64,000 nucleotides of DNA from CAYMQB01 sp964392665 (GCA_964392665.1 CAYMQB010000010.1:6812-70811); one strand, 5' to 3'; positions 26,722 to 35,584 are shown, numbered from the stretch's first letter. Numbers and translations are program-made. The notes: generated from the letters alone by a model not told the origin.

Positions 26722-27462
26722 TTACTCCAGTGAGTGAATAGCGGTTAAAAATTCATTTAGGAGAGAGGGTGTCCTTTCTATGATGCTTCCTGTCACGATA
26801 AAATCGGCGCCTGCTTCTACCTTTTTTCTCGCTTCATCTGGGGTTTTTATACCGCCACCGATAATCAAGGGTAGTGCAGTTTCCTTTTTGACTGTCCTTA
26901 TAACATCTTCGGGAATACTGTATTTTGCACCACTTCCCGCATCCATATAGACCATTTTCATTCCCAAATACTTCCCAGCAAGAGCGTGTGAGGCAATCAG
27001 TTCTGTGTTGTCTCTTGGCAAAGGTTTTGTATTGCTTACGCGTTCAACACTTGTTATATTTCCGGATTCAATTATAAGGTATGCGACAGGGATTGTTTCA
27101 ATGCCACAGTTTTTAACCAAAGGTGCAGCCTTTACCTGCTCTTCAATGAGGAATTGTGGGTTTCTTCCGCTTAAAAGTGACATAAAGAAGATAGCATCCG
27201 CTTCGCCCGTTACTTGATAATGACAACCTGGGAAGATAATAACAGGTTTTGTTGTGACTTTTTTTATTTCCTCTATCAATCCAGCTAATTCAATGCTCCT
27301 GAGTGTGCTTCCTCCAACGAGAACACCGTCTATGTCAGCATCCTTCAGAAATCTAAGCACATCTTCAAAAGCCTCATCCTTTGCATTTTCGGGGTCAATA
27401 AGAGGAAGATACCCAGCCCCTCTTTCTTTCCTAACATTAATTAAATAGTCGAAAATTGACAT
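26722..27462 (-). CDS. geranylgeranylglyceryl phosphate synthase family (GGGPS/PcrB)
   Basis: A 246-residue TIM-barrel prenyltransferase-like protein. The phosphate-binding loops are visible as VLVGGSTL, FPGCHYQVTGEADAIFF, YMDAGSGAKY and IIGGGIKTPDEARKKVEAG. This is the group II GGGPS pattern found in some Bacteroidota and related phyla and in Archaea. Family members couple glycerol-1-phosphate to a polyprenyl diphosphate by an ether bond, the first step of archaeal-type lipids. Chain length is set by residues I cannot evaluate. It starts 17 nt after the alaS stop, so probably cotranscribed. The product in a bacterium is not known. Confidence 0.85.
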   Translation of the reverse strand: MSIFDYLINVRKERGAGYLPLIDPENAKDEAFEDVLRFLKDADIDGVLVGGSTLRSIELAGLIEEIKKVTTKPVIIFPGCHYQVTGEADAIFFMSLLSGRNPQFLIEEQVKAAPLVKNCGIETIPVAYLIIESGNITSVERVSNTKPLPRDNTELIASHALAGKYLGMKMVYMDAGSGAKYSIPEDVIRTVKKETALPLIIGGGIKTPDEARKKVEAGADFIVTGSIIERTPSLLNEFLTAIHSLE

Positions 27463-27479
27463 ATGTTTCGGTATTGGGG

Positions 27480-30041
27480 CTAGCCTAATTTCTCAATAAT
27501 GAAATTTCGTGCAATTTGCAGGGCTTCATCTATTTTCTCCATTTTCTTTCCACCCGCAGTTGCGAAATCTGCTCTGCCGCCGCCTCCACCATCTATGATT
27601 GGAGATATTTCTTTGACTATTTCGCTCGCTTTGATTTTTTCAGTAAGGTCATCGGAAACGAAGGCGACAATGACAACATTGTTATCGTAATCACTTGCGA
27701 ATAGCCCTATGCTCTTCTTATCCCAGATTTTTTTTACTTCATCTAAAAGCTTTCGAAGGCTATTGATATTTTGATGCGGGATTCTTTTTATTAACAGGTA
27801 GACACCACCTTTAATTTCTTCCGGTTTAATAGCTTTAGCATCGGTTGAACTTAGTTTCTTCTCCATCTGCTCTATCCTGTGGGTTAGTTTCTTCTCATTT
27901 TCAACCAAATGACGTAGCCTTTCCTCGATTTTCTCTTTATCTACCTTTAACAAACGAGAAATAGTTTCTTCTCTTTCTTTTATAGCGTTTATGTATTTCA
28001 ATGAATTTCTTCCCGTTATCGCTTCGATTCTCCTTACGCCGCTTGCTATCGAAGATTCGGTAAGAATCTTGAACAATCCAATCTCTCCTGTATTTTTTAC
28101 ATGGGTTCCACCGCAAAGCTCCATCGAGAAATCACCGATTTTTAGCACCCGAACATTATCTCCATATTTTTCGTTAAAGAGCGCTATTGCCCCCATCTTT
28201 TTTGCCTTCTTAAAATCCATTTCGAAAGATTCAACGGGAAGGTTCGATAGAATTTGCTCATTGACAACTGTTTCGACCTTTTCCAGTTCATCCTGCTTTA
28301 CTTTGGAAAAATGCGTAAAGTCAAATCTAAATCTATCCGGTGCGACAAGCGAACCTTGCTGATGAATATGCTTCCCCAGAATTTCTCTCAAGGTAGCCTG
28401 AAGAAGGTGTGTTGCCGTATGATTCCTTGCAATGTCCATCCTTCTTTCTCTATCAACATTTACAGCTACCGTCATACTTTCTTTGGGTTTTCCGTGGACA
28501 ATTTTACCAATGTGCAGGTTTCCATATGATGATGTTTTAGTACTAATGACTTGAATCTCCAGATCTTTACCCTGGATGGTTCCTGTATCTCCCACCTGTC
28601 CACCCATCTCAGCATAGAATGGTGTTTCTTCAAGTAATATTCCGATATTATCGTTTATTTCTTTTAATGCAATAATCTTTGTTCTGCAGGTAAGTTTTTC
28701 ATAACCGGAGAATTGAGATTTGTTTGCTAACTTCTTATCAAAAAGCTTTATATCTTTGTCAAACTTCGTTTTTCCTTTTGCGCGAACCCTCTGTTTCTCC
28801 ATTTCCTTTTCATAATCTCTCTCGTCTATGTTAAATCCTTCTTCCTCCGCGAGTTGACGGGACAGCTCAAGAGGAAAGCCGTACGTATCGTATAACTTGA
28901 ATGCATATTCACCAGGCAGCGTTTTGGTCTTATTTTTTCGAAGTTCGTCAATCATCTCCTTGAATATGGAAATTCCGGACTCAAGTGTGGCGAGAAATCT
29001 TTCTTCCTCTGCCTTGATGACAAGGGAAGTGTGTTGTGCTTTCCCCTCTAATTCAGGATATTCTTTTCCCATTATGTCAACAACATTGCGAGCAAGTTTG
29101 TACAGGAAAGGTTTTTTGTATCCCAGCTTTTTTCCTTCAAGAACTGCTTTTCTGAGGATTCTTCTTATGACATATCCTCGCTCCTCGTTCGAGGGGAGGA
29201 TACCTTCGGTAATTGCAAAGGTGAGTGCTCTTATGTGGTCTGCAATAATTTTTTTATTCAGTTTATCTTCACCTTTTCTTATTCCTTCTATTATGGGTGT
29301 GAAAAGGTCTGTATCGAAAATATTTTGCTTCCCTTGACACACCATAAGGGTTCTTTCCAATCCCATTCCTGTATCAATGCCTCGATTCTTAAGGGGGATA
29401 TTGGTTCCGTCTTTTAGTCTTTCGAACTGCGGTAATACGATGTTCCAGATTTCGACAAATCTATCGCATTCGTTCTCAATCGTGCAACCGTTTCCTGTTT
29501 TGCCGAATTCCTCTCCAAGGTCGAAAAATATTTCCGTAGATGGTCCACAGGCACCGGTCTTCCCTGCTGGTCCCCAGAAGTTTGTTTTCTCGCTTAACCT
29601 GTATATCCTATCCAGAGGAAACCCAATATGTTTTTTCCATATATCATACGATTCTTTGTCATCTTTGAACACAGTAACGGAAAGTTTATCCAAAGGGAGC
29701 TCGAGCACATCTTTGATGAATTGCCATCCCCACTCGATTGCCTGTTTCTTGAAATAATCTCCAAATGAGAAGTTGCCCAACATCTCGAAGAATGTTTCGT
29801 GAAATGGAGTTTGACCAACCTTTTCTAAATCACTCATTCTCAAACATTTCTGAACACTGCAAGCTCTTGTGTAAGGAAGCGGAACATTGCCTGTCCAGTA
29901 AGGTTTAAACTGAACCATACCCGCACTGTTGAACAGAAGAGATGGATCGTCCTTAACAACAAGAGGAGCACTTTTAACAACTGAATGCTTCTTCTGTTTG
30001 AAGAATTCTAAAAAAGTCTTTCTTAATCCTTCTGCGGTCAT
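27480..30041 (-). CDS. alaS: alanyl-tRNA synthetase
   Basis: An 853-residue class II synthetase that charges tRNA-Ala. It begins with the usual LRKTFLEFFKQKKHSVV. Motif 2 is in FNSAGMVQFKPYWTG... and is followed by the conserved HETFFEMLGNFSFGDYFKKQAI. The editing domain has HTATH near residue 542 and CGGTH near residue 643, giving the four metal-site ligands. A coiled-coil stretch and a C-Ala domain with DGGGGGRADFATAGGKK complete it. Length is normal for bacteria (about 850-880). It is followed by the GGGPS-like gene and preceded by a small ubiquitin-fold gene on the same strand. Confidence 0.97.
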   Translation of the reverse strand: MTAEGLRKTFLEFFKQKKHSVVKSAPLVVKDDPSLLFNSAGMVQFKPYWTGNVPLPYTRACSVQKCLRMSDLEKVGQTPFHETFFEMLGNFSFGDYFKKQAIEWGWQFIKDVLELPLDKLSVTVFKDDKESYDIWKKHIGFPLDRIYRLSEKTNFWGPAGKTGACGPSTEIFFDLGEEFGKTGNGCTIENECDRFVEIWNIVLPQFERLKDGTNIPLKNRGIDTGMGLERTLMVCQGKQNIFDTDLFTPIIEGIRKGEDKLNKKIIADHIRALTFAITEGILPSNEERGYVIRRILRKAVLEGKKLGYKKPFLYKLARNVVDIMGKEYPELEGKAQHTSLVIKAEEERFLATLESGISIFKEMIDELRKNKTKTLPGEYAFKLYDTYGFPLELSRQLAEEEGFNIDERDYEKEMEKQRVRAKGKTKFDKDIKLFDKKLANKSQFSGYEKLTCRTKIIALKEINDNIGILLEETPFYAEMGGQVGDTGTIQGKDLEIQVISTKTSSYGNLHIGKIVHGKPKESMTVAVNVDRERRMDIARNHTATHLLQATLREILGKHIHQQGSLVAPDRFRFDFTHFSKVKQDELEKVETVVNEQILSNLPVESFEMDFKKAKKMGAIALFNEKYGDNVRVLKIGDFSMELCGGTHVKNTGEIGLFKILTESSIASGVRRIEAITGRNSLKYINAIKEREETISRLLKVDKEKIEERLRHLVENEKKLTHRIEQMEKKLSSTDAKAIKPEEIKGGVYLLIKRIPHQNINSLRKLLDEVKKIWDKKSIGLFASDYDNNVVIVAFVSDDLTEKIKASEIVKEISPIIDGGGGGRADFATAGGKKMEKIDEALQIARNFIIEKLG

Positions 30042-30114
30042 TTTGTAACCTCTAAAGCTTCAAACCACAGAGCCTGTACTTCATTTCATTCAAGAGTAAG
30101 CTCCGCACTTTCTC

Positions 30115-30408
30115 CTATTGTCCCTCTACAAGATGACTGCCTGTTTGGGGAACAGAAAAATGAACCACATCTCCATCCTTCAGTACCGTTCCGTTTTCAG
30201 GTGCTGTGCCGTTGATCGTGAATCCAAGAATACCGGGAGGGAAGCTTTTTTTAATCTCCGGATAACTTTCGAGCACGGATGCGAGTATGAAGAAAAAAAA
30301 TGTATTTTTTGACACAATACATTCCTCGGTTTCTTTGTTTGTAATTAATTGAAGAGTTCTGTCGTATGTTATGATAATCTTCTGCGAATCGAAAATATCA
30401 TCATTCAT
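30115..30408 (-). CDS. small ubiquitin-like beta-grasp protein (MoaD/ThiS-like)
   Basis: A 97-residue protein that starts with a strand (KIIITYDRTLQLIT), has a central helix, and ends with the segment GFTINGTAPENGTVLKDGDVVHFSV. This is the strand-turn-strand pattern at the end of MoaD/ThiS-type folds. The C-terminal Gly-Gly required for adenylation is absent (it ends GSHLVEGQ), so sulfur-carrier chemistry is unlikely. Structural similarity to a TGS domain is also possible. The ATG at 30408 is chosen because a promoter places the transcript start directly before it; a TTG at 30417 would lie inside the -10 element. Function unknown. Confidence 0.5.
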   Translation of the reverse strand: MNDDIFDSQKIIITYDRTLQLITNKETEECIVSKNTFFFFILASVLESYPEIKKSFPPGILGFTINGTAPENGTVLKDGDVVHFSVPQTGSHLVEGQ

Positions 30409-30415
30409 AGATACC

Positions 30416-30444
30416 AATATAACCTATCGGATGAGGAATTTCAA
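30416..30444 (-). promoter_or_regulatory. promoter for a leaderless ubiquitin-fold/alaS transcript
   Basis: On the minus strand: TTGAAA (30444-30439), 17 nt, TATATT (30421-30416). Seven bases separate the -10 from the ATG at 30408. Confidence 0.55.
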
Positions 30445-30539
30445 GAAGTTTTTTAAAAAACATTAGCCACGGTTACTACACGGTAAAACACAATATCAAG
30501 GTTAAACTAATAAAACCAATCCAACCAACACCAAACCAA

Positions 30540-30562
30540 TTTTACCACAGAGACGCAGAGAA
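30540..30562. repeat. CACAGAGAC-type dispersed intergenic repeat
   Basis: The phrase ACCACAGAGACGCAGAGAAA lies in the 250-bp gap before the FtsB-like gene. Its complement (GTCTCTGTGGTGAAAT) recurs at 42939, 43208 and 62218 inside the larger repeats. The remainder of this gap (30445-30665) shows nothing I can name. Confidence 0.45.
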
Positions 30563-30665
30563 AATACTTATTTCAAGGTTTAAACCAATTAAACAAAACA
30601 AATAAACAGGGATTGAAAGAGAACTTAAAGAGATTTCTCAATCAGTCGGGACTGGGAAGTTTTTC

Positions 30666-31007
30666 CTACCTCTTCACAATTTTATAGATGAGTTCACCAT
30701 CCTTGAGCATTCCTAATTTCTCGCGCGCAATTTTTTCGATGGTGAAAAGATCGGTCTTCAATTTTTCGCAGTTTTTAGTGAGGGAAATTTCTTCTACGGT
30801 TAACCTATCGGCACTTTTCTCTATTCTTTTTATCTTGGTGTGAAGGGAAATGATTTTAAATAAACCGTACGAACCTCCGAGAAAAAGATATAGGAACCAG
30901 GCAACAAATCCAATTTTTATCAATCTATAAAACCAGAGTTTAAGTTTGGAAGTTTTTTTCCTTCTCCTTGGTTTTCTGTAGTAATAATTTCTGTTAGTAA
31001 ACCGCAT
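30666..31007 (-). CDS. FtsB/DivIC-like septum formation protein
   Basis: A 113-residue bitopic membrane protein. It has a very basic N-terminal tail (KPRRRKKTSKLK), one membrane helix near residues 33-50 and a coiled coil near 55-80. The short conserved tail IEKIAREKLGMLKDGELIYKIV is typical of the FtsB/DivIC family, whose members bridge FtsL and FtsQ in the divisome. It stands alone between the DRG GTPase and the ubiquitin-fold gene. The promoter places the transcript start on or next to the ATG, with no Shine-Dalgarno. Confidence 0.8.
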   Translation of the reverse strand: MRFTNRNYYYRKPRRRKKTSKLKLWFYRLIKIGFVAWFLYLFLGGSYGLFKIISLHTKIKRIEKSADRLTVEEISLTKNCEKLKTDLFTIEKIAREKLGMLKDGELIYKIVKR

Positions 31008-31012
31008 TATTT

Positions 31013-31041
31013 TTTATACTATTCATTGCGTGATTTGTCAA
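31013..31041 (-). promoter_or_regulatory. strong promoter of a leaderless FtsB-like gene
   Basis: On the minus strand: TTGACA (31041-31036), 17 nt, TATAAA (31018-31013). Only five bases lie before the ATG at 31007. Confidence 0.7.
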
Positions 31042-31145
31042 GAGAAAAATGTGGAGAAACTTCTTCTTAGATTCTTCCAAAGTCAATATGGAAAGGATTA
31101 CTCAGAATGACAGCTTGCTCGATCTATTCGGTTTGTTTGGTTTAC

Positions 31146-32132
31146 TTACTTTGTATGGAATTCTATAATATCTCCATCCTGCAAGATTTCATCTCTATCA
31201 ACTCTCATCCCTTTAAGCTTTTGGTTCCTCCATAACCTAACATATTTCAAATTGGTAATGAAATCCTTATGAATTTGAGAGGCAAGTTCTATAATTTTGG
31301 TGTTTTTCTTAAGAACGAACGGGTGAGATTTGTCGATATCCTTCTTGGGAGGCTTAGTGTAGACCCTTATTATGTTAAGGGATTTATAGATATCGTCTTT
31401 TAGTTTTTTTATTCCCGAATTTTTTAGAGCGGATATACTGATAAATTCGAGCTGTCGGTGATATTTTTTCGATAGGAATTGAAAATTATACTGCGCAGCT
31501 TCCATGTCTTCCTTGTTACAGAGCACCAATGACTGCTTGTACATAAAATTCTCATCTGTCTGCTGTGCGTCATTCTTGAAAGTCCTTATGTGCGAGGATT
31601 CGAGAAGATTGAGCAGAATTTCGATTTGTTTGCTAACATCTTTTTTTGAAATGTCGAGTACGATTAGAAGAAGGTTGCTTGATCTCGCAATTCCAAAAAT
31701 CCAACCAGGAGCATAATCAAGTGAAACAGGAGGCATATCGACAATTTGAATCTGTATATCTTCGTAAATAAGCATTCCTATCTGCGGTTTTCTTGTTGTA
31801 AAGGGATAATTTCTAATCTCTGGTTCGGCATTTGTCAAAACACCGAGGATCTGCGATTTTCCGGAATTTGGCAATCCCAACATCACAGCTTGAGCTGCGC
31901 CTTCCTTTGGAACATGATAAAAATCGAAGCGGGCAACACCAGATTTTTTACCCAGTTCTCTTTTTAGTTTTGCGATTTTTGACCTTAGGTCTGCCTTGAG
32001 TTTGTCCGTGCCCTTATGTTTGGGCATAATGGAAAGTAGTTCTAAATAAATTTGTATCTTTTCCTCGGGGGTAGAGGCAAATTTCAACTCTCTTTCTTTC
32101 TCGTAATAATTTGGAGGGAGATTTGCAGGCAT
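31146..32132 (-). CDS. DRG/OBG-family GTPase with TGS domain
   Basis: A 328-residue GTPase resembling the developmentally regulated GTP-binding (DRG) group, more usual in archaea and eukaryotes. There is an N-terminal helical region (about residues 9-60). The P-loop GLPNSGKSQ is near residue 83, and the G4 motif CNKED near residue 205. The C-terminal TGS domain begins at VYTKPPKKD near 265 and ends with ILQDGDIIEFHTK. The G3 site, usually DxxG, reads DMPP here and is followed by an inserted SLDYAPGW. This could change GTP hydrolysis. DRG proteins associate with translating ribosomes. No obvious operon partner. Confidence 0.8.
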   Translation of the reverse strand: MPANLPPNYYEKERELKFASTPEEKIQIYLELLSIMPKHKGTDKLKADLRSKIAKLKRELGKKSGVARFDFYHVPKEGAAQAVMLGLPNSGKSQILGVLTNAEPEIRNYPFTTRKPQIGMLIYEDIQIQIVDMPPVSLDYAPGWIFGIARSSNLLLIVLDISKKDVSKQIEILLNLLESSHIRTFKNDAQQTDENFMYKQSLVLCNKEDMEAAQYNFQFLSKKYHRQLEFISISALKNSGIKKLKDDIYKSLNIIRVYTKPPKKDIDKSHPFVLKKNTKIIELASQIHKDFITNLKYVRLWRNQKLKGMRVDRDEILQDGDIIEFHTK

Positions 32133-32200
32133 ATGTTTATCTTTGGTCCGGGTTAAACAATTTTATGGAATGGCAAAACTTGCGATGCATGGTTCAGCGT

Positions 32201-32240
32201 GTGTGGTTATAGGCAACCCAAAGGCTGCGTATAACCATGC
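32201..32240. repeat. 11-bp inverted repeat
   Basis: TGGTTATA (32204-32211) pairs with TATAACCA (32230-32237), with three further pairs outside (two of them G-T). It lies in the 190-bp gap between the sorted protein and the DRG GTPase. It has no T-run, so it is not a clear terminator. Confidence 0.45.
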
Positions 32241-32320
32241 GAAAATTCACATTTTAACATAGTTTCTAAAAGCTCAGTGTGACACTGGATTTTTTATGTA
32301 GTCTCACGACTGCTTCGATG

Positions 32321-33712
32321 TTATCTCAGTTTTATTACTTTTTGCGTAATTGTCCTTTCCTGCAGATTTGCTTTGATATAGTATATACCTGGAGGAATCT
32401 TAGAACTATTCCATGCAAAGGTATATCTTCCGCGATTTAGTTCTTTTGAAACAAGGGTAGCTATTTTTCTTCCTGAGATGCCGTAGATGGAAATTTCCGC
32501 ATTCACTTTTCCCAGAACACTTAAATTGACCGAGACAGAGTTTATAATCAGAGTTGGGAAAATACGAAGAGAAAAGTTCTTATTCTGCAGATTTGTTTCA
32601 GAAACCCCACCTCCCAGAACTATGTCATTGGAGTCTCGTGGTTCTATCTTGAAGTTTCCAAAAGAATAATTTAGTGGTCCTGTTACTGTGTATACTTCGC
32701 TTATAACAGGGATATAACTGACACCCATATCATCGATTCTAACCGGCCCCGAACTATCATCCAACTCCCATTCGCCGTTACCCAGAGAGTCGTCTGTACA
32801 TGTGGCAGTGACTCTTACAAGGGAACTTTCATAGTCTTCGACCGGAACAGAACCTGTTTGTAAAACTGTTGGTCCAGGAATAGAAGCTCCACTCGATAGC
32901 ACTTCGGTAAGCGGCCCAGTAAGTTCGGTCATTCCGAAGTACTCGGTCACCATGCCTGTTATGCGAACACTATCTCCCCTTGCAGGTGCAGTTGAACTAC
33001 CATATACATAGATACCGTGCCATGGTCCTCCAGGTTGCTCTTCTATGAAGAAATCGTTTCCATATACTCCACTCACTATACCGTAGGTTACAACAGCAGA
33101 ATTTTCCCAGGGTGAAGAGGTTGCCTGTCCCTGTATTTCATATATGCTCAAAGTTTCAGGAGGTGTTCCCGAGCCGAGGTCTTCGAAATAAGCATCATCG
33201 ACGTAAATCAGGGCACTGTCAGTAAAACCGCTAACATCGTATAGTCTGATCTCGACATGAGCAGTTTCTGCCAATGCCGGTGCACCTTGTGGACCCGACA
33301 ACAATTGCTGCCATTCTGTTGAATCGGAACTGTAATCACCATAGTAGCCGTTGATAAATCCACCGGTGCCGTCATACCATCGTATGTTAACCCTCGCTCT
33401 TCCATACTGGTCGTTGTCAAAACACCAGAAAGAGAAATTGTAGTCATTAGCTGGATTGATTGGCGCAACATACTGAGTGAATCTCTGGGTTGAGGTGGAC
33501 CTGAGGATTAGTTTTGCACTGAAAGTTCCAGAGTGAACAATACCGGATTCTTTTACTGCATCAAAGCCAGTTGTTTCGGTATACCAGTATTGACATGTAG
33601 AGTCATCGACCCAATTTTCGAATCCTGGATTCAGGAGCAGATTCTGTCCCCAGGCGGTTGGTAAGGGTAACAAGAAAAAAGCAATAATGGTCATTAAAAC
33701 AGAATTTTTCAT
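32321..33712 (-). CDS. secreted protein with type A C-terminal sorting domain
   Basis: A 463-residue exported protein. The ATG at 33712 follows AAGGAGG; a signal peptide covers residues 1-23 (ending TAWGQ). Residues about 25-185 form a carbohydrate-binding-like jelly roll (NLLLNPGFENW, then IYVDDAYFED). Residues about 195-360 resemble an OB-type nucleic-acid- or sugar-binding beta domain seen next to secreted nucleases (ITGMVTEYFGMTEL). The last 80 residues are a sorting domain of the Por/type IX A kind: ISIYGISGRKIATLVSKEL, GIYYIKANLQERTITQKVIKLR. The protein is presumably anchored at or released from the cell surface. Substrate unknown. Confidence 0.8.
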   Translation of the reverse strand: MKNSVLMTIIAFFLLPLPTAWGQNLLLNPGFENWVDDSTCQYWYTETTGFDAVKESGIVHSGTFSAKLILRSTSTQRFTQYVAPINPANDYNFSFWCFDNDQYGRARVNIRWYDGTGGFINGYYGDYSSDSTEWQQLLSGPQGAPALAETAHVEIRLYDVSGFTDSALIYVDDAYFEDLGSGTPPETLSIYEIQGQATSSPWENSAVVTYGIVSGVYGNDFFIEEQPGGPWHGIYVYGSSTAPARGDSVRITGMVTEYFGMTELTGPLTEVLSSGASIPGPTVLQTGSVPVEDYESSLVRVTATCTDDSLGNGEWELDDSSGPVRIDDMGVSYIPVISEVYTVTGPLNYSFGNFKIEPRDSNDIVLGGGVSETNLQNKNFSLRIFPTLIINSVSVNLSVLGKVNAEISIYGISGRKIATLVSKELNRGRYTFAWNSSKIPPGIYYIKANLQERTITQKVIKLR

Positions 33713-33736
33713 AAAACCTCCTTTTTTACAAACCAA

Positions 33737-33763
33737 TTTATATTGTTTTGCTTAAGTTGTCAA
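33737..33763 (-). promoter_or_regulatory. possible promoter of the sorted protein at 33712
   Basis: On the minus strand: TTGACA (33763-33758), a short 15-nt spacer, TATAAA (33742-33737), then a short leader with AAGGAGG. Confidence 0.45.
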
Positions 33764-33802
33764 GGAAAAATTTACCAAAGGGAATAGCAGGCAAGAAAAA
33801 GG

Positions 33803-33831
33803 TTGACTTAAACAGAAATATGTAATAGTAG
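33803..33831 (+). promoter_or_regulatory. possible leaderless promoter of the 33838 gene
   Basis: TTGACT (33803-33808), 17 nt, a weak TAGTAG (33826-33831), then six bases to the ATG. There is no Shine-Dalgarno. Confidence 0.35.
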
Positions 33832-33837
33832 ATAGTT

Positions 33838-34335
33838 ATGAGTATCAACTTGCTTGATGCGGTTGGAGATTTTCTAAGGGATTACGATGAGGTAGTTGTT
33901 TCTGTCAGGAAACTGTGGAAGGATCTTCAATTGGACCAAAAGTTTAAAGACATTGAGATTCCAGACTTCACGGGATTCGTTGAAATGTTGAAAAATGACG
34001 AAAGGTTTGAGTTTATGGCACCAATGAATTTTGCAGAAATTTATCAGAGTCTGGGTGAAGAAAAGAAAAAAGACAGAGAACATGAAATGGAATCCATAGG
34101 ATTGTATGGCGGAGAACGTGTAAAATTGAAAGAGACCAAATTGACCGATGAATTGCTTGCAGAAATGATAGAAAAATCTGTGAACAGGATGATGAATGCA
34201 TTAAAAAATGCATGGGAAAAAAGACCCCAGAACAAAGATGCGGAGAATAGATTAATTGAGATAATGAGAAAAGCAGAGCAAGTCAAAAAGGAATTAGATG
34301 GTGTAATTCAGAAGTTAAAGAATAAAATCAGTTAG
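33838..34335 (+). CDS. small helical protein of unknown function
   Basis: A 165-residue soluble, charged protein with no signal peptide or membrane helix. The predicted content is almost all helix, with heptad-like stretches near residues 110-163 (LIEIMRKAEQVKKELDGVIQ). I do not recognise the family. It stands alone on the plus strand between two minus-strand genes. It appears to have its own promoter and probably a leaderless mRNA. Codon use looks ordinary for the window. Confidence 0.55.
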   Translation: MSINLLDAVGDFLRDYDEVVVSVRKLWKDLQLDQKFKDIEIPDFTGFVEMLKNDERFEFMAPMNFAEIYQSLGEEKKKDREHEMESIGLYGGERVKLKETKLTDELLAEMIEKSVNRMMNALKNAWEKRPQNKDAENRLIEIMRKAEQVKKELDGVIQKLKNKIS

Positions 34336-34384
34336 GAAATACAAAGAGCGTTAAAAATCCGATTTTGTTAGTAACCAATATTAA

Positions 34385-35584
34385 TTACCGAACGGTTTTA
34401 GTTGATTTTACAATCTGCTTCTTGATCTTGTCAAGGAACATACAATTCACATCTTTGGCAGAGGAGAAGAAGGTTTTGAGAATTTCCGCGTTGTAAAGAT
34501 TTAATCTCATAATTATTTTTTGGTCAAGCGCAAGAATTTGATTCGTACCAGTTCCAGCGACATACAAAATGTGTTCACCATCCGGACTAAATACCAGTTT
34601 TCTTCCCTGGTTAAAACAATCGTTTATTCTTGAAAAGTTTGGGTCATACGATTGGATTTCTTTTCCATCGAGAACAATAATAGCTTTCTTGACATTTGCC
34701 TTCATAATTGTGAATGCATAGTGGAGATCATCATTTGAGAAAGCTATTGAGTTGGTGAAAACCTTAAGAGCGACAGAAACAACTTCACCATCGTACTTGA
34801 TTTTTATTTGGTTTGCAGATGGGTCATCCTGTAGAGCAATGAAGTGTTTTCCTTTATGGGAGAGAACGAAATAAGTAATTGCATTCTTTGACTCGATTGT
34901 CGTTGTCTCGTTTCCATCGATAATGACTTTCATCTTGTTTCCATTTCGTGTCACTGCACCGTAGTGTTCGCCATCCCCTGAAATCGAGGTGAATAATGGC
35001 ATATTGCTGATGCGCTGTCTTTTTCCGTCAAAAACCAGAAAATCACCTGTTCCGTCTACAACCCAGTAAAGTAAATGATTACCGTCGATGCTGACCTTAG
35101 GTTTTGCTGAATAAGGTGATTTGTCGATTGGCTTAGCGTCTTTCATAATCTTGTTCATTTTTTCGGTTACTCTCGTCGTATATATAAGGCTGCCGTCATT
35201 TAGGAATTGAAGTGATTTTGGAGTGTCGTCTTCCCTTATTATAGTCTTATAGGGATATGTCGCAATTGTATTACCATCCTTAACGACAATCTCTTTCTTC
35301 CCCAAAAGAGCGATGTATGCAAAATGATTTCCATCGGAACTCAATGAAAGAACATCTATTGCAGGATATGTTTTATCAGATTTTTCATCGTAGACTACTG
35401 CTTCTCCTTCGGTTTTCTCTTCAACATATGCAAGATGAGGGGCATAATTCGAAAACACTATTGAACATTCCTTAACATTCGTGCCCGCTGGAATTTTGTA
35501 TAAAACCTCTTTTGATTCCCGGGAGCAGGAGGAAATGGAAAGGGATATTCCTAAAAGCAGAAGACAAAATAGGCAATTCTTCAT
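34385..35584 (-). CDS. lipoprotein with beta-propeller-like repeats
   Basis: A 399-residue lipoprotein. The signal peptide ends in a lipobox (SISSC) with the lipidated Cys near residue 20. AGGAGG lies eight bases before the ATG at 35584. The rest consists of repeating WD40/PD40-like strands, with phrases such as SSDGNHFAYIALLGKKEIVV, SGDGEHYGAV and SPDGEHILYVAG. These suggest a six- or seven-bladed propeller facing the periplasm or cell surface. It lies 74 bp downstream of ruvA on the same strand. Function unknown. Confidence 0.7.
   Translation of the reverse strand: MKNCLFCLLLLGISLSISSCSRESKEVLYKIPAGTNVKECSIVFSNYAPHLAYVEEKTEGEAVVYDEKSDKTYPAIDVLSLSSDGNHFAYIALLGKKEIVVKDGNTIATYPYKTIIREDDTPKSLQFLNDGSLIYTTRVTEKMNKIMKDAKPIDKSPYSAKPKVSIDGNHLLYWVVDGTGDFLVFDGKRQRISNMPLFTSISGDGEHYGAVTRNGNKMKVIIDGNETTTIESKNAITYFVLSHKGKHFIALQDDPSANQIKIKYDGEVVSVALKVFTNSIAFSNDDLHYAFTIMKANVKKAIIVLDGKEIQSYDPNFSRINDCFNQGRKLVFSPDGEHILYVAGTGTNQILALDQKIIMRLNLYNAEILKTFFSSAKDVNCMFLDKIKKQIVKSTKTVR

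Noticed and set aside
30409..30417. TTG start of the ubiquitin-fold gene
   Set aside because: The TTG lies within the -10 element, so it would not be transcribed.
32201..32240. Terminator of the sorted-protein gene
   Set aside because: The stem is good, but no T-run follows on the minus strand; kept only as an inverted repeat.
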